In this document: positions 8,151-16,699 of the stretch, one piece after another
How positions within the stretch are numbered: position 1 is the first letter of the stretch
Layout: every line of letters begins with the position of its first letter
DNA from: Oceanobacillus jeddahensis
GTDB taxonomy: Bacteria; Bacillota; Bacilli; Bacillales; Amphibacillaceae
Assembly (NCBI RefSeq): GCF_000750635.1
Contig: NZ_CCDM010000001.1
Coordinates: 1,116,001 to 1,180,000 of the forward strand
Direction: 5' to 3'
DNA: 64,000 bases
Program-made: the position numbers and the translations under genes
The notes under the pieces: model-generated
Database searches by the model: none
Told to the model about the DNA's origin: nothing
What the model saw: only the letters and a program-made list of their open reading frames with translations

Positions 8151-9572
8151 ATGAATGTAACCAAAGACATTGACATTTTATTAGAAGAGTTAAGTAATAT
8201 TATTGATGGAAAGCAAATTATTACGCAATCTGGCAATCATTCAACAGACTCATGGCCACTTACAGCTTTGCAAAAAGTCTTAGGAAGTGAATTTGAAATC
8301 CCTGCTTGTGTAGTAAAGCCGAGGAATACGAATGAAGTATCTAAAGTGTTAGCTTATCTTAATGAGAAAAAAATAAAAATTGTTCCTTATGGTGCGGGAT
8401 CAGGTGTAGCTGGCGGTGCAAAACCTACAAGCGATAGTGTTGTAGTCGATGTTAGTGCGATGAATAACATTTTAAATTTAGATGAAGAAAATTTAACAGT
8501 GACAGTTCAGCCTGGAGTGTATCATGGGGAATTGGAAGTGTGGTTAAATGAAAGGGGTTTCATATCTGGTCATTATCCTCAATCTATTCATCGGGCACAG
8601 ATCGGTGGGTTAGTAGCTACGAGAAGCTCTGGTCAATTTAGTACAAAATATGGAAATATAGAAGATATACTTTTAGGTTTAGAAGCGGTATTGCCTTCTG
8701 GAAAAGTGATTAGATTAAAGAATATCATCAGAAGTTCTACTGGACCAGATCTTCGGCAAATATGGTTAGGATCTGAGGGTATCTTCGGAGTAATCACGGA
8801 AATAACCATTAAAATTATCCCTAAACCTGCAGAAAGATGGATGCATGCTTATGGTATCCAATCCATGCGTCAAGGATTAAAAATGATTCAACAGTTTATG
8901 CGTGATGGTTGGAAGCCGGCAGTGGTCAGACTTCATGATGCCGTGGAGGCTGTACAAAAATATCCTGATTTTGTACAAGAAGGGGAAGCTATTTTACTTC
9001 TGCTATCAGAAGGTCCTAAAGGATATGCTGAAGTTGAAGGAGAAGCTTTAGATATACTAATTCAAGATCAGGGCGGACGTCCATTAGGGACTGGGCCAAT
9101 GGATCATTGGTTAGAGCATAAAAATGATGTTAGTAATATTGAAGGGCCGATTGAACAAGGCGTAATGATGGATACAACAGAAATATCAGCGAATTGGACC
9201 AATATTGCGGATATTTATGAAAAAGTAATCGAACGCTTACAGAAGGAAGTACCAGAATTAATTGTGGCTTCCGGACATTCTTCACATAGTTATGTGAATG
9301 GAACAAACCTATACTTTATTTTCGGTGCAAAAGCATCAAATGATCCTGAAGAATTAGAACGTATTTATCGTTCTATTTGGAATAGAATCATGGAAACAAC
9401 ATTAGAGAATGGTGGATCTATCGCACATCATCATGGAATTGGGAAATTAAGAGCTCCATGGATGGCACAAGAGTTAGGCAGTTCTTATGAATTATTAAAG
9501 GTAATCAAACAGAGCATTGATCCAAATGCGACGATGAATCCAGGAACTATTATTCCCGTAGAGAAGAAATAA
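8151..9572 (+). CDS. FAD-binding oxidase, alkylglycerone-phosphate synthase/GlcD-like
   Basis: Flavoprotein of 473 aa of the VAO/PCMH fold. The FAD-binding part spans residues 50-230: VVKPRNTNEVSKVL, VPYGAGSGVAGGA, VTVQPGVYHGELE, GGLVATRSSGQFSTKYGNIED and GSEGIFGVITEITIKI. The C-terminal part holds SIAHHHGIGKLR, the histidine-rich motif typical of alkyl-dihydroxyacetone-phosphate synthases rather than ordinary GlcD or lactate dehydrogenases. Bacterial relatives are mostly of unknown function and may be simple 2-hydroxyacid or polyol oxidases. It heads a run with GlpD-like and GlpK-like genes, which suggests glycerol-phosphate-like chemistry. It is likely controlled by the palindrome at 8099. 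Confidence 0.8.
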   Translation: MNVTKDIDILLEELSNIIDGKQIITQSGNHSTDSWPLTALQKVLGSEFEIPACVVKPRNTNEVSKVLAYLNEKKIKIVPYGAGSGVAGGAKPTSDSVVVDVSAMNNILNLDEENLTVTVQPGVYHGELEVWLNERGFISGHYPQSIHRAQIGGLVATRSSGQFSTKYGNIEDILLGLEAVLPSGKVIRLKNIIRSSTGPDLRQIWLGSEGIFGVITEITIKIIPKPAERWMHAYGIQSMRQGLKMIQQFMRDGWKPAVVRLHDAVEAVQKYPDFVQEGEAILLLLSEGPKGYAEVEGEALDILIQDQGGRPLGTGPMDHWLEHKNDVSNIEGPIEQGVMMDTTEISANWTNIADIYEKVIERLQKEVPELIVASGHSSHSYVNGTNLYFIFGAKASNDPEELERIYRSIWNRIMETTLENGGSIAHHHGIGKLRAPWMAQELGSSYELLKVIKQSIDPNATMNPGTIIPVEKK

Positions 9573-9593
9573 TGTTCTACTCATGCTATTATG

Positions 9594-9676
9594 TCTGCTA
9601 TATTTCTCAAAATCAGTAGAAAAAGAAATCTAGCAGATATAATCTCTATTCAGTAAAGATCTTCTTTACTGAATAG
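9594..9676. other. Tandem stem-loops between flavoenzyme and GlpD-like genes
   Basis: Two consecutive inverted repeats: TCTGCTATATTTCT (9594-9607) with AGAAATCTAGCAGA (9624-9637), 13 of 14 pairing, and CTATTCAGTAAAG (9646-9658) with CTTTACTGAATAG (9664-9676), 13 of 13 pairing around a 5-nt loop. No long U-run follows, so they may be processing or antitermination structures rather than a simple terminator. Confidence 0.55.
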
Positions 9677-9712
9677 AATTCCATATAAAGTAGGTATTTT
9701 ATTAAAACAATA

Positions 9713-9727
9713 ATGATAACGCTTACT
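9713..9727. promoter_or_regulatory. cre site (CcpA), GlpD-like gene
   Basis: ATGATAACGCTTACT fits the cre consensus WTGNAANCGNWNNCW with one mismatch. It lies about 55 bp before the GlpD-like start, predicting catabolite repression of this gene and the following kinase. Confidence 0.7.
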
Positions 9728-9781
9728 TTCCGAGGGGTCAAATATTCCTTTTAGAAATCAGATAGTAAGGAGATGTTAATT

Positions 9782-11434
9782 ATGAGTATACATCCATTTA
9801 GTAAACAAGGGCGGGAAAATGCGTTAGCGTATATAGGAAATAATAAAGTAGATTTATTAATTATTGGAGGTGGAATTACTGGATGCGGAATTGCTAGAGA
9901 CGCAGCATTAAGAGGTTTGAAGGTTGCTTTAGTAGAAAAAGAGGATTTTGGGTATGGAACTTCTAGTCGTTCTTCTAAATTAGTACATGGTGGAGTTCGT
10001 TATTTAGCAAATGGAGATATACCAATGGTTAGAGAATCAGCTAGAGAGCGAAAAGTATTAAAAACAATTGCGCCTCATTTAGTTCACCGACTACCATTCA
10101 TTTTTCCTCTCTATAAAGGAGAGGTAATGACAAAGTTTCGTGCTGGTTTCTTCTTGTTTGACAAATTGGCAGGAGTTTCAGAAGAAGAAAAGCATCGTAT
10201 TCTAACAGAAAAAGAATTAAAGGCTGCTGTACCGGGGATAAGAGATGATGCAAAAGGTGGAGTGATTTTCGCTGAATATATTACAGATGATGCCAGGTTT
10301 ACAGCGATGAATGCACTATCAGCAGCAGAGAATGGTGCGTATATTGCAAATCACACATCAATGATTCAATTATTAGAGGAAAACAATAAGGTCATTGGTG
10401 CAAAGATACGTGATGAATTAAATGAAAAAGAGTATATGGTATCTGCAACGGTAACGATTAATGCAACAGGTCCTTGGGCAACAGAGAACTTAATTAAAAC
10501 ACAGCACACACCACCAAAAGATTTGTTATTGAGCAAGGGAATCCATTTTGTTTTTTCTGCAGATAAAATTCCACTGGAATCAGCAGTTTCTTTAAAAGCT
10601 CCATCTGGTAAAGAAGGATTCGCTATTCGGAGATGGAATTATGTGTATATCGGTACGACAGATATACAACATAACAATAAAATTGATGAGCCTTCTGCAG
10701 ATGAAGCAGCTATCGAAGAACTTTTGCAAATGGTTAAAGATTGCTTTCCTACTATTGATATAAACAGGTCAGATATTTTAGGAACTTGGGCTGGATTAAG
10801 GCCACTTATTTTAGAAAAAGAAAAAAATACACGAGAAATTTCCAGACACGATGAAATTTGGAAGATGAAAGAAGGTCTATATACGATTGCAGGAGGTAAA
10901 TTAACTACTTATCGATGCATGGCGAATAGAGTGATGGAAACTATAGCAAAAGATTTAAATATTAGTGATAAAGAAAATATGAAGACAAGAGAAGTTGTTC
11001 TCCCGGGAGGTGATATTGGAGAAGATATTCAAACATTCAAACAAGAAACGACTGCGCAATTAATAGCAAATGGAGTAAGTACAGAAACTGCAGAACGCTT
11101 AATATGGTTATATGGATCACGTGTAATGCATTTTATTAATTATGGAGAAGAGAGTACAGTTTGGTTAGAGCCGTTAGCAGAAGGAATTCCTGCTATCAAA
11201 GCGGAGGTGCGATTGGCGGTAGAGCAGGAGATGGCTCATACGATTAATGATTTTATGGATCGACGGTCAGCACTCCTAATTTTTAGTCCTAACCATGGGC
11301 TTTCAGCGGTTGAAACTGTAGCAAATATTATGGGCGATTTACTCCAATGGACAGAATCCCAGAAAACAAATTATATAAGTAAGTATGTGAAGAGAGCATC
11401 AGAACACAATATTCCAAATATAAAAACGCAATAA
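9782..11434 (+). CDS. glpD: GlpD-like FAD-dependent glycerol-3-phosphate dehydrogenase
   Basis: FAD-dependent dehydrogenase of the GlpD family (550 aa, usual length). It has the N-terminal dinucleotide-binding motif LIIGGGITGCGIARDAALRG, the GlpD segment YGTSSRSSKLVHGGVRYL, TDDARFT around residue 165 and GLYTIAGGKLTTYR around residue 360. It oxidises glycerol-3-phosphate, or a related polyol phosphate, to the ketose phosphate and passes electrons to quinone at the membrane. The start is set at ATG 9782, 8 bp after AAGGAGA; ATG 9773 overlaps the SD. It lies between the flavoenzyme and a GlpK-like kinase. Because that kinase has altered substrate residues, this enzyme may act on something other than glycerol-3-P. 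Confidence 0.85.
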   Translation: MSIHPFSKQGRENALAYIGNNKVDLLIIGGGITGCGIARDAALRGLKVALVEKEDFGYGTSSRSSKLVHGGVRYLANGDIPMVRESARERKVLKTIAPHLVHRLPFIFPLYKGEVMTKFRAGFFLFDKLAGVSEEEKHRILTEKELKAAVPGIRDDAKGGVIFAEYITDDARFTAMNALSAAENGAYIANHTSMIQLLEENNKVIGAKIRDELNEKEYMVSATVTINATGPWATENLIKTQHTPPKDLLLSKGIHFVFSADKIPLESAVSLKAPSGKEGFAIRRWNYVYIGTTDIQHNNKIDEPSADEAAIEELLQMVKDCFPTIDINRSDILGTWAGLRPLILEKEKNTREISRHDEIWKMKEGLYTIAGGKLTTYRCMANRVMETIAKDLNISDKENMKTREVVLPGGDIGEDIQTFKQETTAQLIANGVSTETAERLIWLYGSRVMHFINYGEESTVWLEPLAEGIPAIKAEVRLAVEQEMAHTINDFMDRRSALLIFSPNHGLSAVETVANIMGDLLQWTESQKTNYISKYVKRASEHNIPNIKTQ

Positions 11435-11550
11435 TTTTATTATCAGCATGACATGAGCATCTTCCATTTAGCTTTTACTTTAGAGTAAAAAGAATTGTAT
11501 TAGTTCCTTAGATAAATACATTTATCTATTAAAAAAGGGAGGAATATGAA

Positions 11551-13047
11551 TTGGCTAATCAATATATACTTTCGATTGATGCAGGAACGACGGGAATTAA
11601 GGTAAGCATATTTGATGATAGTGCTCTTGTAATTTCAAATGCTTCTGAGGAATTTACCCAATATACGCCATCATCAGAGAAAGTGGAACATGATGCAAAT
11701 GAAATTTGGTATAAAACATTAACTCTGATGAAAAAAGCACTTCAACAAGAAGGTTTAAATGCAAGTAATATTGCATCTATTGGAATAACTAATCAGCGTA
11801 CGACAATTGTTGTTTGGGATAAAAATACAGGTGAACCAATTCATCCTGCCATTGTATGGCAGGATCAAAGAACAGCAGATACAGCAGAATTTTATAAAGA
11901 AAAATGGGGAGAAAAGAATTATAAGACAACAGGTCTTGTATTTGGTGCAGTAAATTCTACTCTTTTTATAAAATGGATATTAGATCATGTACCAGGTGCA
12001 AAAGAAAAAGCAGCATCACATCAATTATTAGTTGGTACGATTGATACATGGCTAACCTGGAAGCTGACAAAAGGCAGAGTTCATGCAGTCAGTTATTCCA
12101 ATGCCTCAGCTACAAGTGCATTTGATATAACAAACTTATGCTGGTATGAAGAGTGGTTAAATGAGTTAGGTATTCCAGTTGAATTATTCCCCGAGGTAAG
12201 AGACGATATGGGGGATTACGGTGTCACAGACATTTCTCTTTTTGGAGAAGAGATTCCTATCAATGCATTGATTGCTGATCAGCATGCGGCGATGTTTGCT
12301 CAAAATTGCCGAGAACCAGGGCATGTGAAATGTACTCATGGAACAGGCTCTTTTTTAGACGTAAATATAGGCGATACGCCTGTTTTTCCTGGAAATAGTA
12401 TGAACACCATTTTAGGATGGAAAATTGGAGATGAAATCCGATATGCGATGGAAGGCTATGTTTCTGTGACAGGAGCAGCTGTTCAATGGTTAAGAGATGG
12501 AGCAAAATTAATTGAAAATGCAGAGCAGACAGAGGAACTTGCTTTATCTGTGGAAGATAATGGCGGCGTGTATTTTGTGCCTGCATTAACAGGGTTATCT
12601 GCCCCATATTGGGATAGTCATGCACGAGGAATGATTATTGGAATTCATCGAGGAACACAGCATGGTCATTTAATTCGTGCAACGTTAGAAGGGATTGTTT
12701 ATTCTATAAAGGATTTTTTAGATACCATTTCTCGAGATGCCAATGTACAAATACAGAGTGTAAAAGTTGATGGCGGAGGATCCAAGAATAATTTTATGAT
12801 GCAATTCCAAGCGGATATGCTACATTCAGAGGTAGTCCGTCCACTAAATACAGATGCAACAATTCTTGGAGCTGCGTTTATGGCTGGGTTAGCAACCGGT
12901 TATTGGAGAAATGTGGATGAATGCTATTCAACGCAGAACATTGATAGAGTATTCCAACCAACCATTGACAAAGAGGAAATTAATAAATACTATGAAAGAT
13001 GGTCTAAAGCTGTATCTAAGACGCGTGACTGGATGCATGTTGGTTGA
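11551..13047 (+). CDS. GlpK-like FGGY carbohydrate kinase with altered substrate site
   Basis: ATP-dependent sugar/polyol kinase of 498 aa, closest by eye to glycerol kinase: DAGTTGIKVSIFD, IGITNQRTTIVVWDK, AIVWQDQRTAD, GLSAPYWDSHARG and VDGGGSKNNFMMQFQAD. Compared with the E. coli GlpK glycerol-binding set, R83, W103, Asp (D243 here) and the following Phe are kept, but E84 is Thr (NQRTT instead of NQRET) and Y135 is Val (V134). Canonical Firmicute GlpK keeps both. The protein may therefore phosphorylate another polyol or glyceraldehyde-like compound. TTG start with AAGGGAGGA; the ATG at 11546 is out of frame. A 116-bp gap with small hairpins separates it from the GlpD-like gene. Confidence 0.8.
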   Translation: MANQYILSIDAGTTGIKVSIFDDSALVISNASEEFTQYTPSSEKVEHDANEIWYKTLTLMKKALQQEGLNASNIASIGITNQRTTIVVWDKNTGEPIHPAIVWQDQRTADTAEFYKEKWGEKNYKTTGLVFGAVNSTLFIKWILDHVPGAKEKAASHQLLVGTIDTWLTWKLTKGRVHAVSYSNASATSAFDITNLCWYEEWLNELGIPVELFPEVRDDMGDYGVTDISLFGEEIPINALIADQHAAMFAQNCREPGHVKCTHGTGSFLDVNIGDTPVFPGNSMNTILGWKIGDEIRYAMEGYVSVTGAAVQWLRDGAKLIENAEQTEELALSVEDNGGVYFVPALTGLSAPYWDSHARGMIIGIHRGTQHGHLIRATLEGIVYSIKDFLDTISRDANVQIQSVKVDGGGSKNNFMMQFQADMLHSEVVRPLNTDATILGAAFMAGLATGYWRNVDECYSTQNIDRVFQPTIDKEEINKYYERWSKAVSKTRDWMHVG

Positions 13048-13098
13048 GTTAGTTTAATAGATTGTATAAGGAGATTATTACTCTAACTTATTTTAATG

Positions 13099-13132
13099 AG
13101 AGTAGTCCATACAGAGTATGGGCTGCTTTTGT
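13099..13132 (+). terminator. Terminator after the GlpK-like gene
   Basis: Stem AGTAGTCCATAC / GTATGGGCTGCT with a short loop, followed by TTTTGTG. It ends the operon running from 8151. Confidence 0.75.
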
Positions 13133-13476
13133 GTCCTTGTAAGAAAATTTATACCTACTAATATTATTAATTTAAGCATATTGAAAGAACAGATGGGTTA
13201 GGTAATGGAAGACAATCCATTCTATTGCTTAATCTTTTTTATTTTAATAAATTTTCTGCACGCAAAAATAAGCTACGCCTAGTGAACATATATCGATACG
13301 AACTTGTTGATTTATTGACGCTTTTCTGTTTAGAAGGGCGGGTACACGTTGTTTCAGAAGCAGTCTATTTATTATAAAAGAAACATAGCCTATTATGATT
13401 TATTATATGATATTATCAAACCAATTAGAATATAGCTTTTACTTCCAAAAGCGACATAAATAAGGAGGGTCTCCAG
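13133..13476. other. Gene-free stretch before the frameshifted gene
   Basis: AT-rich intergenic DNA of about 340 bp. I see no coding region, RNA gene or clear repeat in it; only the ribosome binding site AAGGAGGG at about 13462 for the following gene. Confidence 0.5.
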
Positions 13477-14092
13477 ATGGACGTATGGTATGTGAGCTAC
13501 GGTTCCAATATTAGCGAAAATCGCTTTTCTTGTTATATCGAAGGCGGTATGCCTGAAGGGTCGGAAAAAGAGGAAAGGGGCTGTAAAAATACCACACCAC
13601 CGAAGGAAATAAAAACAGTCATGCTTCCTTATCCGCTCTATATTTATGAAGGAGAAAAGTAAATGGGGGCAGGGAGGCGTTGCCTTTATTGACCACATAC
13701 CAAATAAATACACAAAAACCTATGCAAGGAAATATCTGATCACAGATGAGCAATTTGGAGAAGTCGTAGAGCAGGAAAATAATGTGGATGCCTTAAATAT
13801 CGATGTGCAGGATATCATGGATCAAGGCTATGTTGATTTAACGGAAGGATGGTACGGCAGAGTTATTTATTTGGGAGAAGAGGATGGAGCACCAATGTTT
13901 ACATTTACAAATCCGGATGCCATAGGAACACATGAATTTACCATCCCGCCCTCTTCCTATTTATCGATGATTTCCCGTGGGTTAAAAGAAGTCGGCCTGA
14001 CACAAGAAGAAGTGGTGGAATATTTTTTAACTAAACCTGGAATTGATGGAGAATTTACAAAGGATTCGCTGTTTCAGTATATTTTCCGCTGA
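13477..14092 (+). pseudogene. YGSN (gamma-glutamylcyclotransferase-like) protein, frameshifted
   Basis: Two overlapping frames encode one protein. 13477-13662 gives MDVWYVSYGSNISENRF... ending ...PYPLYIYEGEK; the second frame continues SKWGQGGVAFIDHIPNK... to 14092. Removing one A from the run in GAGAAAAGT near 13655 would join them as YEGESKWGQGG, the pattern expected of the family (YGSN near the N-terminus, SKW..GGVAF in the middle). Bacillus relatives are often labelled histone deacetylase without support. An AAGGAGGG SD precedes the ATG. The single-base insertion may be a sequencing error or a real inactivation. No slippery heptamer for programmed shifting was seen. Confidence 0.7.
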
Positions 14093-14135
14093 AAAAATTG
14101 TTTTTAGTAATATAAAGGGGCATTGGAAATAATTT

Positions 14136-14295
14136 TATCACGGAGAACCGTCTGTAAAACTCCTGCCTCCACATAAAGCGTAAAAATAAATTTATTTAGA
14201 CGGGAGATCAGGTGAGCTAACTCCCTGAATCACTTAGGGCTAACTCAGTGGGAGAAAAGCAAAAAATCCTACTGAATGAAGTTTCGTTTTATAGT
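14136..14295 (+). repeat. Dispersed intergenic repeat, copy A (interrupted)
   Basis: TATCACGGAGAACCGTCTGT (14136-14155, continuing to about 14163) and ACTGAATGAAGTTTCG (14271-14286, continuing to about 14295) are both found next to each other, inverted, at 56361-56413. Here about 105 bp separate the two blocks. The right block also recurs at 41107 and 56784. The intervening DNA holds short repeats such as GAGCTAACTCCC / GGGCTAACTC. No coding capacity seen. Confidence 0.6.
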
Positions 14296-14305
14296 ATTTT
14301 AATTG

Positions 14306-14341
14306 AAAGTAGCCTGTACAAAAGTGTAGGCTGCTTTTTTA
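14306..14341 (+). terminator. Hairpin with U-run downstream of repeat A
   Basis: Stem AGTAGCCTGTAC / GTGTAGGCTGCT with an AAAA loop followed by TTTTTT. It probably terminates transcription from the frameshifted gene. The remaining bases to 14533 carry the promoter region of the next gene and its SD TGGAGGA. Confidence 0.75.
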
Positions 14342-14533
14342 GGTAACTTTAAGAAAGTAAAAAAAGAGGGATAGGCTTTAATATAAAAACGCAAAGAGAA
14401 AAAGCAATTTGTTAAATCAGGATAGTGAGAAAAAATAGGATAATCATGAATATTTTTAAGAATAATTCCCTCTTGTCATTTATCTTGGGTTATACTGGAA
14501 TTTGAAAAAGTCACAAATGTCTGGAGGATAGGT

Positions 14534-16024
14534 ATGAGCAGTAAAGAAACATTATATTTTTACCCATCCATGTTGAAAAACGTATTTTTAATGTTGATGT
14601 GCTTGATTTTTATGGTATTCGGAATAACCGTAGCGGTTGCTGCATTTGATCTTGGGGATTATGGGATGAGTGCTTTAGGTTTAGGTTTGACATTGTTTTT
14701 TGGATTTTTTGTTTTTGTTTTATTGAAAATGATTTTTAACCAGAAGCCCTATATCATTTTGACGGAGGAGACGTTAACTATTGGTGCATCCTCTAAGAAT
14801 GCCGTTCCGATACAATGGGAAGATATCGAGGGATATGATATCCGGCATGTTAGTTTTGATAAGGTAGTAGAAATCAAGTTGAATGATGAGGAAAAATACC
14901 GCGCCCGGATGTCCAATATAAGCAGACGTATGAATAAGATGAATGAGGTTATGAATTATAGATTGTTTGGAATTGCTTTATCACAGATTAAACGGAAGGA
15001 ACGAAATAAATTTGTACATGAATTGGATCGGCTTGCATTTGAAGCGGATGGATCCTTACTGGAGCATTTTGGTTTTACAGATACCGATATAGAAGAGCAA
15101 TCTCCATTTAACCCGGAACCAGTCCGGATTCAAGAACAAATGCATGTAGATAAAAAGATGGAGAAAATCCAGAGTCAAGTGGATGGCAACTATTTTTTGA
15201 AAGCATACGGTATCAGCTTGCTTTTAATGGGCGGCGCATTTCTCATGTTCCATTGGTCTGATCAAGGAAATTATACGAGTCTACTCATTGTTTCGTTTAT
15301 ATTATACCCTTATGCCAAAGTTATCTGGGATGTTTTGTTAGGTTTTCGACTGAGCTATAAAATGGATAAGGATGAGTCAAGTATATCCATGTTTTTTTAT
15401 AGATTCATGGTCTTTGTACATATTTTTATGTTTCTATTCAGTATTGTTTTGGCGCCATTTGGTATTCTTTACGTCACAGTAAAAGGGATCAGGAGCAGAA
15501 GGAAAGAATCAGAATACGAAAAAGAGCAAGCTCCTGGGCAGGACACGGCTGTATCAGTCGGGAATGTTGCTTATAGCGACAACTTTATAGAGTCAAATGA
15601 TAATGATATAGAGGATGAAAGCAGGAAAGGAACTGCACCATTTTACGTGCGTTTCAGCCTATTTTTGGTACATATTTGCATGATGCTTTTACTAATCTTT
15701 CTATTCACTACTATTGAGTTAACCGACTTCATTATACCGCCGGCAATTCTTTTTTATGGGGCAACGTTTTCTGTGTACGTAGCTTTATATCCCGGAAGAC
15801 GAGGTTATTTTTTAAGTCTCCTTGCATACCTATGGCGAATAGCCATTTGCTTTTATGCCTTGCTTCTCATCACAGGGGCAATCACTGGAGAAACGCTTGA
15901 TTTGCTTACTTCTCTTATGTTTGCATTTGCATTTTTTTTACTCCCAAGCTATCTTTTTTATAAGTGGGGAGCAGGTGCTTTACGAAGTACGTTGTATCAT
16001 TTTGGAAATAAGTCAGTTATCTAG
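14534..16024 (+). CDS. Multi-pass membrane protein of unknown function
   Basis: Protein of 496 aa that I do not recognise. The first 70 residues form two hydrophobic segments. A soluble section (PYIILTEETLTIGASSKNAVPIQWEDIEGYDI, about residues 74-105) looks like the small beta domain seen after paired N-terminal helices in STM3941-type/PH-like membrane proteins. Further paired transmembrane segments lie around residues 225-270 and 285-325, a charged acidic linker around 330-375, and at least four segments in the C-terminal 120 residues. It stands alone, flanked by terminators, with SD TGGAGGATAGG. No catalytic motif seen. Confidence 0.65.
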   Translation: MSSKETLYFYPSMLKNVFLMLMCLIFMVFGITVAVAAFDLGDYGMSALGLGLTLFFGFFVFVLLKMIFNQKPYIILTEETLTIGASSKNAVPIQWEDIEGYDIRHVSFDKVVEIKLNDEEKYRARMSNISRRMNKMNEVMNYRLFGIALSQIKRKERNKFVHELDRLAFEADGSLLEHFGFTDTDIEEQSPFNPEPVRIQEQMHVDKKMEKIQSQVDGNYFLKAYGISLLLMGGAFLMFHWSDQGNYTSLLIVSFILYPYAKVIWDVLLGFRLSYKMDKDESSISMFFYRFMVFVHIFMFLFSIVLAPFGILYVTVKGIRSRRKESEYEKEQAPGQDTAVSVGNVAYSDNFIESNDNDIEDESRKGTAPFYVRFSLFLVHICMMLLLIFLFTTIELTDFIIPPAILFYGATFSVYVALYPGRRGYFLSLLAYLWRIAICFYALLLITGAITGETLDLLTSLMFAFAFFLLPSYLFYKWGAGALRSTLYHFGNKSVI

Positions 16025-16043
16025 TACAAAGTAATATGAAAAT

Positions 16044-16095
16044 AATTAAGGTCAAACAACCTGCTCTCGCAAACAAGGTTGTTTGACCTTAATTA
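16044..16095. terminator. Bidirectional terminator between convergent genes
   Basis: Nearly perfect stem AATTAAGGTCAAACAACCT / AGGTTGTTTGACCTTAATT with a 13-nt loop, A-rich on one side and T-rich on the other. It serves both the membrane-protein gene and the minus-strand GyrI-like gene. Confidence 0.85.
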
Positions 16096-16109
16096 AAAGT
16101 TCATTTATT

Positions 16110-16589
16110 TTACTTTCTAACCACAGGAATCCACATTTCCCCAAATACTTTACCATCTCGCTCTCCCATCTCGACAGATGTATTTGGTCCGCCGACATAG
16201 GCAACTTCCTGTGCTTCCGGCAAAGCTTGGCCAAAAGCCATGCCAGTTAGTGCTTCATGCAATGCTTCAGCAGTTTCTTCTTCTCCCTTAATGATCAGAT
16301 ATTCCCCTTTAGGAAATTGAATGACTCTTGTTGCATCAGGTAAGGTCTCTTTTGTCATTACCCCAGCATAATGCATCATCTTGTTATTTACTGCTTCATT
16401 CACAATAAAAATATATTCATTATCAGCAACAGATTTTAATGTATCAAGTGTTCCGTCTTCATTGACTTTCTTCCAGAAATCGGCCTTTTCCTTATTGATG
16501 CCCATATAATCTGTATAATCACTTTTCAATTCTGTTCCAAAACCTAACACTACAAAGCTGTCTTTTTCTTCTAAAGTATAATTTGCCAT
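16110..16589 (-). CDS. GyrI-like / AraC effector-binding domain protein
   Basis: Small soluble protein of 159 aa consisting of a GyrI-like (AraC_E_bind/SHV2) small-molecule binding domain without a DNA-binding part: MANYTLEEKDSFVVLGFG at the start, then KADFWKKVNEDG, and the closing GPNTSVEMGERDGKVFGEMWIPV. The start is set at the ATG at 16589, 9 bp after AAAGGATGG; an upstream in-frame ATG lacks an SD. It is divergent from a WYL regulator at 16700, which is probably its regulator. Such stand-alone domains bind hydrophobic drugs or metabolites; the ligand here is unknown. Confidence 0.8.
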   Translation of the reverse strand: MANYTLEEKDSFVVLGFGTELKSDYTDYMGINKEKADFWKKVNEDGTLDTLKSVADNEYIFIVNEAVNNKMMHYAGVMTKETLPDATRVIQFPKGEYLIIKGEEETAEALHEALTGMAFGQALPEAQEVAYVGGPNTSVEMGERDGKVFGEMWIPVVRK

Positions 16590-16699
16590 ATTCAAAACCA
16601 TCCTTTTTAGAATTTGTATCAAATGGGTTGTTTTTTCATTTGATATGTTTATACTAACCTTAAATCATGTCAAAAAATGATACTGTTTAGGGGGATAAC

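Noticed and set aside
9646-9676. Simple Rho-independent terminator after the flavoenzyme
   Set aside because: The stem is perfect but no U-run follows, so it was listed only as a structure.
13640-13665. Programmed ribosomal frameshift site
   Set aside because: The sequence GGAGAAAAGTAA does not form a usual slippery heptamer and needs a forward rather than a -1 shift. A one-base indel is simpler.
13646-14092. Independent 148-aa gene
   Set aside because: Its ATG lies inside the preceding frame and the sequence is the natural continuation of the YGSN protein, so it is treated as part of one frameshifted gene.
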